The notes below the pieces were generated by a model. The model saw only the letters and a list, made by a program, of their open reading frames with translations. It was not told the origin of the DNA and did not search any database. Of a stretch of DNA of 64,000 bases, positions 33,475-42,042 are shown one piece after another. Made by a program: the position numbers and the translations under genes. Source of the DNA: Streptomyces drozdowiczii (lineage in GTDB: Bacteria > Actinomycetota > Actinomycetes > Streptomycetales > Streptomycetaceae); assembly GCF_026167665.1 (NCBI RefSeq), contig NZ_CP098740.1, forward strand, positions 7,322,615 through 7,386,614, written 5' to 3'. Position 1 is the stretch's first letter; each line of letters begins with the position of its first letter.

Positions 33475-34910
33475 GTGACGACGCGAGCCGCGGCTACCCC
33501 GGCGTCCGAGGCGACCAGGGAGTCGGTGGACGAGGTAGTCATGCTGCCAGAGCTGTGGGTGCCGGAGGCGTCGCAGTGGCTGTCGTCGTCGGCGGGGCGC
33601 ATCGCTCTGGACGGCTATTCGTGGATGCAGGCCGTGCACTGGGTGGCCGGCTCCGGGTTGTACCGGCCGCGGCGGTACCGGTCGCACGGGCCGCGCTCGT
33701 TCGGGCCGACGACGGTGCGCGTCGCCCAGGAGCTCGCGGCGCTGTTCCCGTGCCGTCCGGGGATCGACTACCTGGTGCGGCGCACCGGGCTGTCGGAGCG
33801 GTCGGTGGAATACCACCTGCAGATCCTGCGGGAGACGGGCCTGCTCGCGTGGATCGTGAAGGGCACCCGGGTCTCCGGCGGACCGGCGCAGGCCAGCGAG
33901 TTCGCGCTGATGGTGCCGGTGGAGTTCGACGTGGCGCTGGGCGTGCGTACGGCCGGTGAGGGCACCGCGCGCCGGATGACGGGGATCGCGGAAGCCGGCC
34001 GGGAGCTGATGGCGGCGCTGTCGAAGAAGGCAGCCCGCAAGGTCCGCAAGCGGCGGTCGAAGTCGTCCTCGAAGTCCCCGGCGAAGGGTGCCCGGAAGGC
34101 TGCTGACCAGGGTGTTGTGACGGCTGTTTCGGATGAGGTCCGTTGCACCCCAATGGGGGTAGTTCCCGCAGTGCTTTTTCTGCGGGAACTACCTCTCTTC
34201 CCCCTGAGAACGAGCTCGCAAGCGGGCAGAGCGATTCCCCCACCCCGAAGAAGGTCAAGTGCGGCCGCCGGCAGCTGAACGCGGTGGGGCGCCGTTTCCA
34301 GCTGGCCTCGGAGCTGATCCGCCAGGTGCCGTGGATGGGCCGCGCCGCGGTGCCCCGGATCGCCTGGATCCTCAAGGAGGTCTCCGACGCGGGCTGGACG
34401 GCCGACCAGGTAATCGCGTTTCTGGACTGCGGCGACGCCCCGGGCAGCGTCCACCGCCCGTCGGGGTTCCTCGCCGGGCGGCTGAAGGGTGCGGTGGCGC
34501 TGTGGCCGACCAAGGAGGGCCGGGAGCGGGCCGTCCAGGCGTACCGGGACTCCCGGCGCGCGGAGAAGGCCCGCCACCAGGAGTGGGAGGGCGCCTGGAC
34601 GTCTCCGCGCAGTGAGTCCGTCCGCCGCCTGGTCGCCAACGCGCTCGCCCCGCAGCAGCCGCAGTACGACATCCCGGACGGCCACCAGGGCGCGGGCGAG
34701 ACCGGCCCTGATGTGCCCGGCGAGGACGAGCTCAAGGAGTTCCGGGCCACGGCCTGGCAGGAGTTCATGCTCGGCAGGCCCGACCAGGTCCTCATGACCC
34801 TCGACACCCTCGGTCCGGCCGCCGCCGAACAGATCTACGGCCCTGAGCTGGTGCAGCGCGTACGCAAGCTGGTCAGCGGCACCTCGCTGATGACCGTCGG
34901 ACGCCAGTAG
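33475..34910 (+). pseudogene. Winged-helix replication-type plasmid protein, split by a one-base shift in a G run
   Basis: The first frame (GTG 33475 or ATG 33541) gives LWVPEASQWLSSSAGRIALD, SWMQAVHWVAGSGLYRPRRY and a winged helix (LVRRTGLSERSVEYHLQILR). It goes off frame at GGGGG (34155-34159), just at a strong hairpin. One extra G joins it to GSSRSAFSAGTTSLPPENEL and a second domain (LNAVGRRFQLASELIRQVPW, PRIAWILKEVSDAGWTADQV, HRPSGFLAGRLKGA) ending at 34910. The whole (~478 aa) resembles a widespread Streptomyces plasmid/telomere-proximal protein. A DciA gene follows at once, which points to a replication-initiator role. That role is inferred, not proven by motif. Confidence 0.65.
34158..34193. 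repeat. Perfect 14-bp stem-loop inside the replication-type gene
   Basis: GGTAGTTCCCGCAG (34158-34171) pairs perfectly with CTGCGGGAACTACC (34180-34193) across an 8-nt loop TGCTTTTT. It begins within the G run where the reading frame is lost and encodes part of the linker between the two domains. It could be an origin hairpin, a site bound by the protein, or a frameshift-stimulating structure. Confidence 0.7.
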
Positions 34911-34918
34911 GAGGCGTG

Positions 34919-35668
34919 ATGACCGAGACCCTGAACACCACCGCCAGCAGCAGCGAGCAGCCGGCCTCGGAGCTGTCGGGCGTCGACTTGGCACGGGTCG
35001 CGCTGCACCAGGCACGCGAGCTCCAGGGCCTGGTGGCCGACCGGGCCTGGGACGTCCCGGCCGCCGGCGGAAGCATCCTGGACCAGTGGCCGGCCACTGC
35101 GGCCGCGCTCTCGCCGAAGCTGGCCGCGCACGCCCAAGCGGTCGCCTTCCACGCGGAGACCGGGCAGCTGGACCTGCGCCCGGACTCGCCCGCGTACGCC
35201 ACGCAGCTGCGCCTGATTAGCTCTCAGATCGTCGCTGCGGCGAACGACGCGGTCGGCACCCAGGCAGTGCGCACCGTTCGGGTCCTGGCCGTGGGCGCGA
35301 CGGCCCCGGCACCCCGTGAGGCGGGTGCGGCCCCGACGGCGGCCGCGCCCGAGGCACTGGTGAAGACTCGCGACATGGCCCCACCCGGCTTCCACCGCGC
35401 GCTCACCGCCCACCAGGCCGTCCCGCGTGTCCAACTCGTCAGCTCGGGCGTCACCGAGGCGATCGAACGGCAGAACCAGGCGATGCGCGAACGCAGCCGC
35501 CGGGCGTTTCCCGAACCCGACGTCATCGCGGACGACGCGCCAGCCCCGATCGAGCAGACCCGCGCGCAGCGACGCCGCCAGGCTGCGGCGACCGAGGCCG
35601 CCGCCCTGCGCCGGACTCGTGCGGAACGGGCCCGGCAGGACCACAACAGCCCAGAGTGCTTGCGGTAG
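34919..35668 (+). CDS. Plasmid-encoded DciA-like (DUF721) helicase-loader homologue (249 aa)
   Basis: The ATG at 34919 has AGGAGG four bases upstream, and the stop of the previous gene overlaps this site. SGVDLARVALHQARE and the following domain (VADRAWDVPAAGGSILDQWP, LDLRPDSPAYATQLRLISSQ, IVAAANDAVGTQAVRTVRVL) match the DciA fold encoded beside dnaA/recF in actinobacteria. DciA helps load or activate the replicative helicase DnaB. The long Ala/Arg-rich C-terminal extension is additional. Placed directly behind the winged-helix protein, it suggests a two-gene replication module recruiting host DnaB. Confidence 0.75.
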   Translation: MTETLNTTASSSEQPASELSGVDLARVALHQARELQGLVADRAWDVPAAGGSILDQWPATAAALSPKLAAHAQAVAFHAETGQLDLRPDSPAYATQLRLISSQIVAAANDAVGTQAVRTVRVLAVGATAPAPREAGAAPTAAAPEALVKTRDMAPPGFHRALTAHQAVPRVQLVSSGVTEAIERQNQAMRERSRRAFPEPDVIADDAPAPIEQTRAQRRRQAAATEAAALRRTRAERARQDHNSPECLR

Positions 35669-35795
35669 GGCTGGAACAAACGGTGTCCGCATGACCAGAG
35701 CCGGGTGGTGTTCACCGTGGCGGCTGATCAAGGTATTGAGGCCGTCGTCGGCTGCAAGGATCAGAGCCCGCGAGAAGGTGAAGGAGACGACAAAG

Positions 35796-36674
35796 ATGCC
35801 GAAGAAACGCAAGAAGGATCGCAAGGCGCCCTCGAGGCGGTCCTCGGTTCAGACCACTCCGGCCCAGCGTGCAGTTCTGGAGCTGGTGGACTGGAACGAT
35901 GCCTCGGAAGAGGGCGTCGACGTGATCGATGCCTTCACCGAACGGTTTCCCACTCCTGTTGACGCGGTGAAGGCGGTACAAGCTGGCGAGTGCGTGCAGT
36001 GGACAGGCGGGATCGACGGATCGACGATGCGCCACCGTGTCCTCCTGTTCGACGATGGCACCGCCACCGTCGAACAGGCCGTCTTCGTCGGCGGCCCACT
36101 TGAGGAGCTCCTGTTGTGTGCCTGGCACCAGGCTGGGGAGCAGAGGCGGGATTCGCTGGAGGCCGGAGTCCTCGCTGCCCTTGGCGAACTTCACACTGCG
36201 ATCCGGCCGGTCCTGGAGGCTGAGATCCGCAAGGTTCGTCCCGACTACACCGCAGCTGTTCCGCAGCCCTTCCGCGAGGACCCGGAACTGTACGGACCGG
36301 GCATGCCGGTGTTCGGATGGCGCATTCTCCACCCGGTGGGCCCGGATACCACCTGGGAGGACACCCGCGATACCGCTGCCTGGAACACCTCCGAGACAAT
36401 GTCTGGCTTGCTCGGCTACTACGACCACGTACCCGAACTTCAGCAGGCCGGCCTTGCCGCCGTACTGCGCAAGCACGATGTCCCCGTCGTGCTCTGTGTG
36501 GACTGCGGCCAACCCATCACCGACCGCCATCCTCGGTGGATGAGTGTCTGGGTCACCCCCGACAGTGAGCACGGCCCTGTATGCGGATATCCCCGCGCCG
36601 CTCGTGTCACTGCGAAACCCGCGCTCGGGACGTTCACCGACCACGACTTCGGCGGCCCGCACCATCCCGCCTGA
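35796..36674 (+). CDS. Hypothetical protein (292 aa)
   Basis: The ATG at 35796 has AAGGAG upstream and opens a Lys/Arg-rich N-terminus (MPKKRKKDRKAPSRRSSVQ). Then follow an acidic domain (DWNDASEEGVDVIDAFTERF), TMRHRVLLFDDGTATVEQAV, and near the end a possible zinc knuckle with only two cysteines (VVLCVDCGQPITDRH). The function is unknown. It is followed by a strong terminator, so it ends the rightward unit that begins with the replication genes. Confidence 0.65.
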   Translation: MPKKRKKDRKAPSRRSSVQTTPAQRAVLELVDWNDASEEGVDVIDAFTERFPTPVDAVKAVQAGECVQWTGGIDGSTMRHRVLLFDDGTATVEQAVFVGGPLEELLLCAWHQAGEQRRDSLEAGVLAALGELHTAIRPVLEAEIRKVRPDYTAAVPQPFREDPELYGPGMPVFGWRILHPVGPDTTWEDTRDTAAWNTSETMSGLLGYYDHVPELQQAGLAAVLRKHDVPVVLCVDCGQPITDRHPRWMSVWVTPDSEHGPVCGYPRAARVTAKPALGTFTDHDFGGPHHPA

Positions 36675-36717
36675 GAACACGGACCAGGCGCCACGATCGT
36701 GCGGGTCTAAGCATGCG

Positions 36718-36746
36718 GCAGGGCCGGCGGATTCCGCCGGCCCTGC
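36718..36746 (+). terminator. Terminator hairpin after the 292-aa gene
   Basis: Perfect 13-bp arms (GCAGGGCCGGCGG and its complement) with a 3-nt loop ATT, about 45 bases after the stop at 36674. The following 160 bp to the next (convergent) gene show no other feature. Confidence 0.85.
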
Positions 36747-36904
36747 TCTCTTGCCGTACGTCCTCACCCTGCGGGAATTGTCATCCTCGGGTTGGGGGAG
36801 TAGTGGCTGACCTGTTGGCCGTGCCACCTTGCGGAGGCGCCCCGCCGCAGCGGAGGCCGCCCGCGGACCTGCGCCTTGGGTGGTGCTGGGGCAGGTTTTG
36901 GGGC

Positions 36905-37750
36905 TCAGTAGCCGTCTCCTATACGTTCCGCAGCTCGTGCAGCCTTGTCGGCGGCCATCTGAAGGAGCCGCGTGTTGTCGGGGAGATTCCCGAGGCTGTC
37001 CATCAGCCGTCCGGCTGCTCGTTCTGCTTTGACTGCGGCCTCATGAAGCGTCGATGCGTCGTCGGACAGCCCTAGGAGGTCGCCGGCGGCATCGGCCAGC
37101 GTGCTTGCCGTGTCCTGTAGATGGGCCAGCTTCTGCGAGGCTTCAACCAGCAGGAAGGCAGTGTCTTGAAGGTGAGCGAGTTGGTCGGAGGAGCGGCTCA
37201 GCGAGTTGACCTCGTCCTCGGAGAGCCCGAATCCATGGATACGCGGGTTGGCGATTTCCTTAACTGTGACCTTCAGTAGCTCTGCTAGCTCAGGAGCCGT
37301 CTTCGCGAATGCATCCAAGGCCGGCTCGAGGCGGGAGACCAATGCCGTTTGTGCTCCACTGATCATTTCGCTAAGCCGATCTTCGGTCAGGTCGCCCAGT
37401 CCTGCCAGAGCGCTGAGTCCATCGGCCTCTCGATCGTGCTTCCAGCGTTCCAACAGCTCCACCGGGTACTGATCGCTGTTCGTTCCATCGATCTCGGAGT
37501 GATGCGGGTGGCAGAGCAGGATGAGGTTGGCGAAGCTGTTGCGCTCGCCGACTGACCAGCCCGAGTCGTAGCGCTTACCTCCTTCCTCGAACGCCCGGAC
37601 ATGCGCGATCTCCAAGTTCAGACGGGGTGCACCGTTGATCATTCGAATGGTCGGCACGCCGCAGTCGGGCCAGTAGCACCCGCCTCGGGCGAGGGTCATC
37701 AGTCCTGCGATCGTTGCGTTGCTGTAGCTGCGCCGCGGTGTGCTAGCCAC
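36905..37750 (-). CDS. HNH endonuclease with C-terminal helical domain (281 aa)
   Basis: The GTG at 37750 gives MASTPRRSYSNATI. Residues ~23-95 hold the HNH core: GGCYWPDCGVPT (zinc Cys pair), NLEIAHVRAFEEGG and FANLILLCHPHHSEID (the NxxxLC-xxHH motif). The remaining ~180 residues are a long helical or coiled-coil domain (LSRSSDQLAHLQDTAFLLVE, ASQKLAHLQDTASTLADAAG), with a QLAHLQDTA-type motif repeated. HNH plus a sensory helical domain is common among defence effectors. It lies 114 bases downstream of the SLATT gene on the same strand and may belong to the same system. Confidence 0.8.
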   Translation of the reverse strand: MASTPRRSYSNATIAGLMTLARGGCYWPDCGVPTIRMINGAPRLNLEIAHVRAFEEGGKRYDSGWSVGERNSFANLILLCHPHHSEIDGTNSDQYPVELLERWKHDREADGLSALAGLGDLTEDRLSEMISGAQTALVSRLEPALDAFAKTAPELAELLKVTVKEIANPRIHGFGLSEDEVNSLSRSSDQLAHLQDTAFLLVEASQKLAHLQDTASTLADAAGDLLGLSDDASTLHEAAVKAERAAGRLMDSLGNLPDNTRLLQMAADKAARAAERIGDGY

Positions 37751-37864
37751 GAACCCCCCTCAAGTTGGTCACGATGAGTGACCATCCCATCACCGGTCTT
37801 TATGCGCAGTAGAGGTTCCGGCCTACTCAGCACCTCTTCCAAGCCGACTCAGCGGGTGCCTCTC

Positions 37865-38836
37865 TCATGCCGGCGGCTGGCTGGAGGGGAGGGCCTGGTC
37901 GGCGGGCTGGTCGAGTTGCTGCTGGCGGCGCCGCTGCTCGTTACGGTGATCCTCGACGCGTTGGGTGAACAGTTTCAGGGCCTGGGACCGCTGGTCCTGG
38001 TCGTAGTCGCTGTAGGGCCCAATACCGAGGGTGAAGGCATTGACCTCCTCCTCGATGGAGTCGGCGGTCTGCAGCAGGAAGTAGCTGCGCTCGCGGTATT
38101 TGTAGTAGCCGATGAACGCAGCCGACAGCGTCACGGCAAAGCCGATGGCGACGATCGTCACGTTCTGCCAGGTCAGCTTCCCTCCGGTGTCTAACGCGGC
38201 CACAGTCGTCGTCGCTGCGGAGCCGATCATGATGAAGTTCTGCAGCGTGTTGTGGACGCGCCGATACTTCCGGCTGTCTGCCCGGTGCTGCTCAATGACG
38301 TCAGCGGCATCTTCGCGGTAAAGACCCCGCTGAAGGTCAAGCGAAGTTCCGCGCAGGGCACTCACGATGCGCGCTGATCCCCGCGTGATGTCGAGCCGAT
38401 CCTCCAGCTCGGCCGTGCTCTCTAGGGAGCCTCGCCGTCGCCTGTCGGCTTTGACCCCTCCCAGGCACAGTGCGATGAGGATGGCGCACACGATGTCGGG
38501 CCCGATGAAACGGGAGGGCGTCGCCCAGGTCCAGGCCGTCCAACCCATGCTGGCCAGGAGCGAAAAAGCGGCCACCGACAGAACAACCGTACGAACCCGG
38601 GCGACCGATCGCGCGCGGGCAAGTCGTCGCTCCGCCTTCGCGAGATCCCGGTAAACGTCGAGACCCTCGGCTTCCCGCATGGCCAATTCCCAACGCGATT
38701 GCTCTTCAGGCTCTCCGTCTGGCGCTGGCTCACTGCCCGACTCTTGTTCACGAATGCTCTCGGTCATGGCTTGTGAGATCCGTTCTTCTGCGGCCCGCAT
38801 CCGACGGGGGGCGTCGTCATCGAGGTTCCGTGCCAC
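37865..38836 (-). CDS. SLATT/DUF4231 two-TM membrane protein (323 aa)
   Basis: The GTG at 38836 stands four bases after the stop of the partner gene. After an acidic N-terminus come a hydrophobic pair (about 80-125, VVLSVAAFSLLASMGWTAW, ILIALCLGG) and then the DUF4231 unit: YREDAADVIEQHRADSRKYR, RVHNTLQNFIMIGSAATT, a second hydrophobic segment and FIGYYKYRERSYFLLQTADS. SLATT-type proteins are predicted pore-forming effectors linked to nucleotide-sensing or other anti-phage modules. A second member is at 43817-44611. The domain call is firm; the effector role is inferred from the family. Confidence 0.75.
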   Translation of the reverse strand: MARNLDDDAPRRMRAAEERISQAMTESIREQESGSEPAPDGEPEEQSRWELAMREAEGLDVYRDLAKAERRLARARSVARVRTVVLSVAAFSLLASMGWTAWTWATPSRFIGPDIVCAILIALCLGGVKADRRRRGSLESTAELEDRLDITRGSARIVSALRGTSLDLQRGLYREDAADVIEQHRADSRKYRRVHNTLQNFIMIGSAATTTVAALDTGGKLTWQNVTIVAIGFAVTLSAAFIGYYKYRERSYFLLQTADSIEEEVNAFTLGIGPYSDYDQDQRSQALKLFTQRVEDHRNEQRRRQQQLDQPADQALPSSQPPA

Positions 38837-38840
38837 GGGA

Positions 38841-39446
38841 TCAGCGGGCGAACGCTTCGGTCAGGCTGATGCGGTAGCCGTCCTCTTCCATCAGCACGAC
38901 GGTGACGCCGAACGGGTCGGGATGGTCCAGCTCGATGGGGGTGAAGGAGAAGTTCACCGCGGCCTGGATGGGTGGCACCAGTTCGCCGTCGGGCTGCGGT
39001 GTGGGGGCCGGCCTCCAATCGGGGGCGACCGATGCCCAGCCCTCGGGGCTGCGGGACACGAGCTGCTCGGTGTAGGGGAAGTGGTGCAGCATGTGCCCGG
39101 CCGGGGTGGCGAGCACCATGTTCAGGCACGGCGCCGGGCTGGCGATCGGCAGCTCGCACGCGGTGGCGACATCGTGTGTCTCCCAGGTGAGGACGACCTC
39201 GTCCGCGCCCGCCGCCGCGGCGATGTTCCCGAGCTCCGCGATCCCGGCGAGCGCGTCCTGGCCGACCTTGAGCGGGCGGGCCCAGATCAGTCCGACCAGC
39301 TCATTGCGTACCAGCGGCATCATCAGCGGGCGCGGCACGACCCCCTCGCCCAGCGACGCGGTGTACGTCTCCGTCGCGACGCCGATTAGACCGTTCCACA
39401 TCCGTGCGTCCACGGAGGCCCCCGTATCTCGACTCGTGGTGCTCAC
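38841..39446 (-). CDS. Partner protein of SLATT gene, unknown family (201 aa)
   Basis: The GTG at 39446 is chosen because sequence upstream is non-coding. Soluble alpha/beta protein (LIGVATETYTASLGEGVVPR, PLMMPLVRNELVGLIWARPL, GHMLHHFPYTEQLVSRSPEG). It is translationally linked to the SLATT gene (4-bp gap). A fragment with about 80% identity over ~50 residues lies beside the second SLATT gene at 43119-43300, which argues that the two proteins travel and work together. No catalytic motif is recognised; a sensor or regulator of the membrane protein is plausible. Confidence 0.65.
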   Translation of the reverse strand: MSTTSRDTGASVDARMWNGLIGVATETYTASLGEGVVPRPLMMPLVRNELVGLIWARPLKVGQDALAGIAELGNIAAAAGADEVVLTWETHDVATACELPIASPAPCLNMVLATPAGHMLHHFPYTEQLVSRSPEGWASVAPDWRPAPTPQPDGELVPPIQAAVNFSFTPIELDHPDPFGVTVVLMEEDGYRISLTEAFAR

Positions 39447-39658
39447 AGGCGACCCTGCCACGCGGAGTGATGCGGTGTCAGGGCGATGATCGGCCAGCCC
39501 TTCAGGCGGCAGATGCTGGGCTGCTGACAGGCGGAGTGCCGCCGAACAGTGTCGTGTGACGTGAATCACAGAAGGTGTTGGGAGAATGAGTGTCGGATCA
39601 GCTCTCTCCCGCCGCAGGTAGGTGAACAGACTTACCCAAGCAACAAGGGAGGCCCAAG

Positions 39659-41167
39659 ATGCCTGCGGCTTCAACGCCGGACTCGGCACCCGAGGATGCC
39701 GCTCAGCGGATTGCTGCAGCGCCGTCCGAGGTAACAGAACCGCTGCCCGTTTCCCCAGCGGAAGAGTGCGGCGCGCTCGGGAGCGTGCCGCTCGACGAGC
39801 TGAGCGACGCCAGGCCTGCGGCGCCGATGGACGGGCCCGGCCAGAATCATGATGCCTTCCCGCTGCTTGACGATGTCGTCCTGCACTCGGGCGGCCTGGC
39901 TGACGTCGTGGACACGGCCGCCTTCTGGTCTAGCGTCAGCGACTCCTTCAAACCGTGGGTCGGTCTGAGCGCCATGCTCAGTGAGTTCACCGCGCAGGCG
40001 GCCTTCGGCCTTGCTCCGGCCCTCGCTGGCATTGAGGTGGCAGTCCCCCGACTCCCCAACATCGCAGAGATGGTCGGCCAGTCGCTGCTGGAGGGACTGG
40101 GGACGCGCAATGCCGCGTTGTCGGTGCTGGCCGACGTGCGGCCCCAGTTCCCTTCGCTGTCCGAGACCGTGAACTCCGTGCTGCCCTCTGTCGTGAGCAC
40201 GCTGGGACTACTGGACGGACTCAACCCGACCAGGGCGATCCTGTCCGTGGTCGAGCCGCAGGTCAGTAGCCTGGCGAGCGCGGTGGGACCGGTCGCTCGC
40301 CTGTCGTCGATGGCTGACGCCTTTCAGCCGCTGGTCGGTTTCGGTGAACTTGTTCGTCAATCGAACCTCGGCCTGGCTCCGGTGTTCGAAGGTCTCCCGG
40401 CTCTGCTTTCCCCGCTGCCCAGTCTGGCGAAGGTGACGGAGACGCTCGCACCGTGCTTTGCCATCCAGGTGGGAGTGCCGCGGATCGTGCAGGAGGCCCT
40501 GCGCACCCTGCCGTCGATGGCGGATTTCATCGGTGGCCATATGGCCGACCTCTTCGCTGGAGTTCGGTCTGTCGCCGACTGGGCGAAGTGGCTGAGGCCG
40601 TCCGTCCTTGCTGAGGCTCGCTACGCGTTCGACGCGTATATGAAGGGCGACCCGGAGCCGATGAAGGACTTCCTGCGCCGCTGCCTGCGTCTGTGGCCAG
40701 TGCTGGAGGACCACTGTCAGGCCCTGGCTGTGGCAATGTTCGAACGTTCGTGGGAGCAGGAGGCCGACCTCACCGACGATCAGTCGGTGCGCAGGGTCTT
40801 GATCCGGTACGCCCGCCAGGGCTGCGACTTTGAACGCGATCACGAGATCCGCGGTGTCCCGATCGGATACATCCCGGAGGGCTGGGAGCAGCCGGACACC
40901 GTGCCCGGGCCCGAGGATCTGGTAATCCCCCGCCTCATTCCCTGGGCTCAGCAGTTCGAGACCGCTCCGGTGCGCTACGTGGCGGGCCGGCTCGACGAGC
41001 AGGAACAGGCTCTGGTCCGGGCCTGGTCGGAGAACCACCCCATGACGTGGCCCAAGGCATCGGACCTGGTGCAGCAGGACGAGGCTCAAGGAGAGCGGGC
41101 CCGACGCAAACTGCACCGGCTCGGCAAGGAGTGGCGCAGGCGCGAGACCCTCCAGGAGCTGTCGTGA
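39659..41167 (+). CDS. Large hypothetical protein with internal helical repeats (502 aa)
   Basis: The ATG at 39659 follows GGGAGGC. After a Pro/Ala-rich N-terminus there are loosely repeated units of ~60 residues: SVSDSFKPWVGLSAMLSEFT, LSSMADAFQPLVGFGELVRQ and SLAKVTETLAPCFAIQVGVP. The alternating unit is LAPALAGIEVAVPRLPNIAE or LAPVFEGLPALLSPLPSLAK. The C-terminal third is a different, charged domain (YAFDAYMKGDPEPMKDFLRR, VRRVLIRYARQGCDFERDHE, VAGRLDEQEQALVRAWSENH). It is divergent from the SLATT pair. The repeated amphipathic part could be membrane-active or a protein scaffold. No family recognised. Confidence 0.7.
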   Translation: MPAASTPDSAPEDAAQRIAAAPSEVTEPLPVSPAEECGALGSVPLDELSDARPAAPMDGPGQNHDAFPLLDDVVLHSGGLADVVDTAAFWSSVSDSFKPWVGLSAMLSEFTAQAAFGLAPALAGIEVAVPRLPNIAEMVGQSLLEGLGTRNAALSVLADVRPQFPSLSETVNSVLPSVVSTLGLLDGLNPTRAILSVVEPQVSSLASAVGPVARLSSMADAFQPLVGFGELVRQSNLGLAPVFEGLPALLSPLPSLAKVTETLAPCFAIQVGVPRIVQEALRTLPSMADFIGGHMADLFAGVRSVADWAKWLRPSVLAEARYAFDAYMKGDPEPMKDFLRRCLRLWPVLEDHCQALAVAMFERSWEQEADLTDDQSVRRVLIRYARQGCDFERDHEIRGVPIGYIPEGWEQPDTVPGPEDLVIPRLIPWAQQFETAPVRYVAGRLDEQEQALVRAWSENHPMTWPKASDLVQQDEAQGERARRKLHRLGKEWRRRETLQELS

Positions 41168-41517
41168 GTGCGCCGTACGGCTAGGTGATACGTCGGAGAC
41201 GAACTCGGTTGCATGCAGCCGGAGTTGGCGAGATTCACTCGAAGGTGGCAGGAAATCGCTTGTGCGCCGGAGTGTCCGCCGTGTGACCTCGATCACGCTG
41301 CGCATGCGCGGCGCGCCCTTGAGTGACCATCCATGCAGGTCAGGGGAGCCTCAACCGCCTCATTTGATCACTTTGAGCACCTGGGCGAGCGCTCCGCGTG
41401 AAATTCGCGCGGCTGCGCATGCGTGTTCGGCCAATTGGTCCGATTGGGTAAACCCGAGCGGTGCTTCGGGAGCCGCTCGCTCCATCAGACCTCAACGAAG
41501 AGGACCGAAGACACCCC
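41168..41517. promoter_or_regulatory. Upstream region of the sigma factor operon with 12-bp direct repeat
   Basis: A non-coding gap of 350 bp. GCTGCGCATGCG occurs twice (41295-41306 and 41412-41423), each containing the palindrome TGCGCA. AATTGGTCCGATTGGG lies at about 41440. It probably contains the promoter of the sigma factor gene and binding sites for a regulator. Confidence 0.4.
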
Positions 41518-42042
41518 ATGACCGACGACGTGCGTGAGGACGGCCGCGTGCCTGTGGCCGCGGAGGCCCCGCTCCAGTTCCCCGTGGAGTTCGAGGCCCA
41601 CTACCTCACCAACCAGAAGGCGTTCCACGACTTCGCGCTGTACATCCTGAAGACCAACGACCGGGCGGAGAAGGCCGTCCACAACGCCTACGTGGCAATC
41701 CGCACCCGCTGGGACACCCTGCTCGCCGAACCGGATCTGCAGGCCCAGACCTGGCTGATCCTGCGCCGCGCCATCATCGACGAACTGATCGGCGGCTTCC
41801 GCGAGGAAGTGGCCGAACGCGACAGCGGCATCGGCCTGTACCCGGCCCTCACCAAACTTCCCCCGCGCCAGTTCGACGTCGTCGTCCTGCGCTTCATCGG
41901 CCGGCTCGAAACCAAGAAGATCGCCTGGTACATGGGCCTCACCCCCAGCACCGTCACCCACCACATCCGCAAGGCCCAGGAACGCCTCGCCCCCACCCAT
42001 CGCCGCGCCACGCGGCCGATCAAGAAGAAGGACATCCAGTGA
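41518..42042 (+). CDS. ECF-like RNA polymerase sigma factor (174 aa)
   Basis: The ATG at 41518 is chosen. Region 2-like sequence: FEAHYLTNQKAFHDFALYIL followed by AYVAIRTRWDTLLAEPDLQ. Region 4 is clear: LPPRQFDVVVLRFIGRLETK, KIAWYMGLTPSTVTHHIRKA, a helix-turn-helix that would read the -35 element. It ends in a basic tail. The following two genes are coupled to it (GTGA overlap), so they may include its regulator. This sigma/helical protein/small membrane peptide arrangement recurs in Streptomyces, from memory. Confidence 0.8.
   Translation: MTDDVREDGRVPVAAEAPLQFPVEFEAHYLTNQKAFHDFALYILKTNDRAEKAVHNAYVAIRTRWDTLLAEPDLQAQTWLILRRAIIDELIGGFREEVAERDSGIGLYPALTKLPPRQFDVVVLRFIGRLETKKIAWYMGLTPSTVTHHIRKAQERLAPTHRRATRPIKKKDIQ

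Noticed and set aside
32243..33478. Rightward 411-codon open frame
   Set aside because: No coding character; its right half is antisense to the leftward 177-aa gene, and its start region overlaps the hairpin array.
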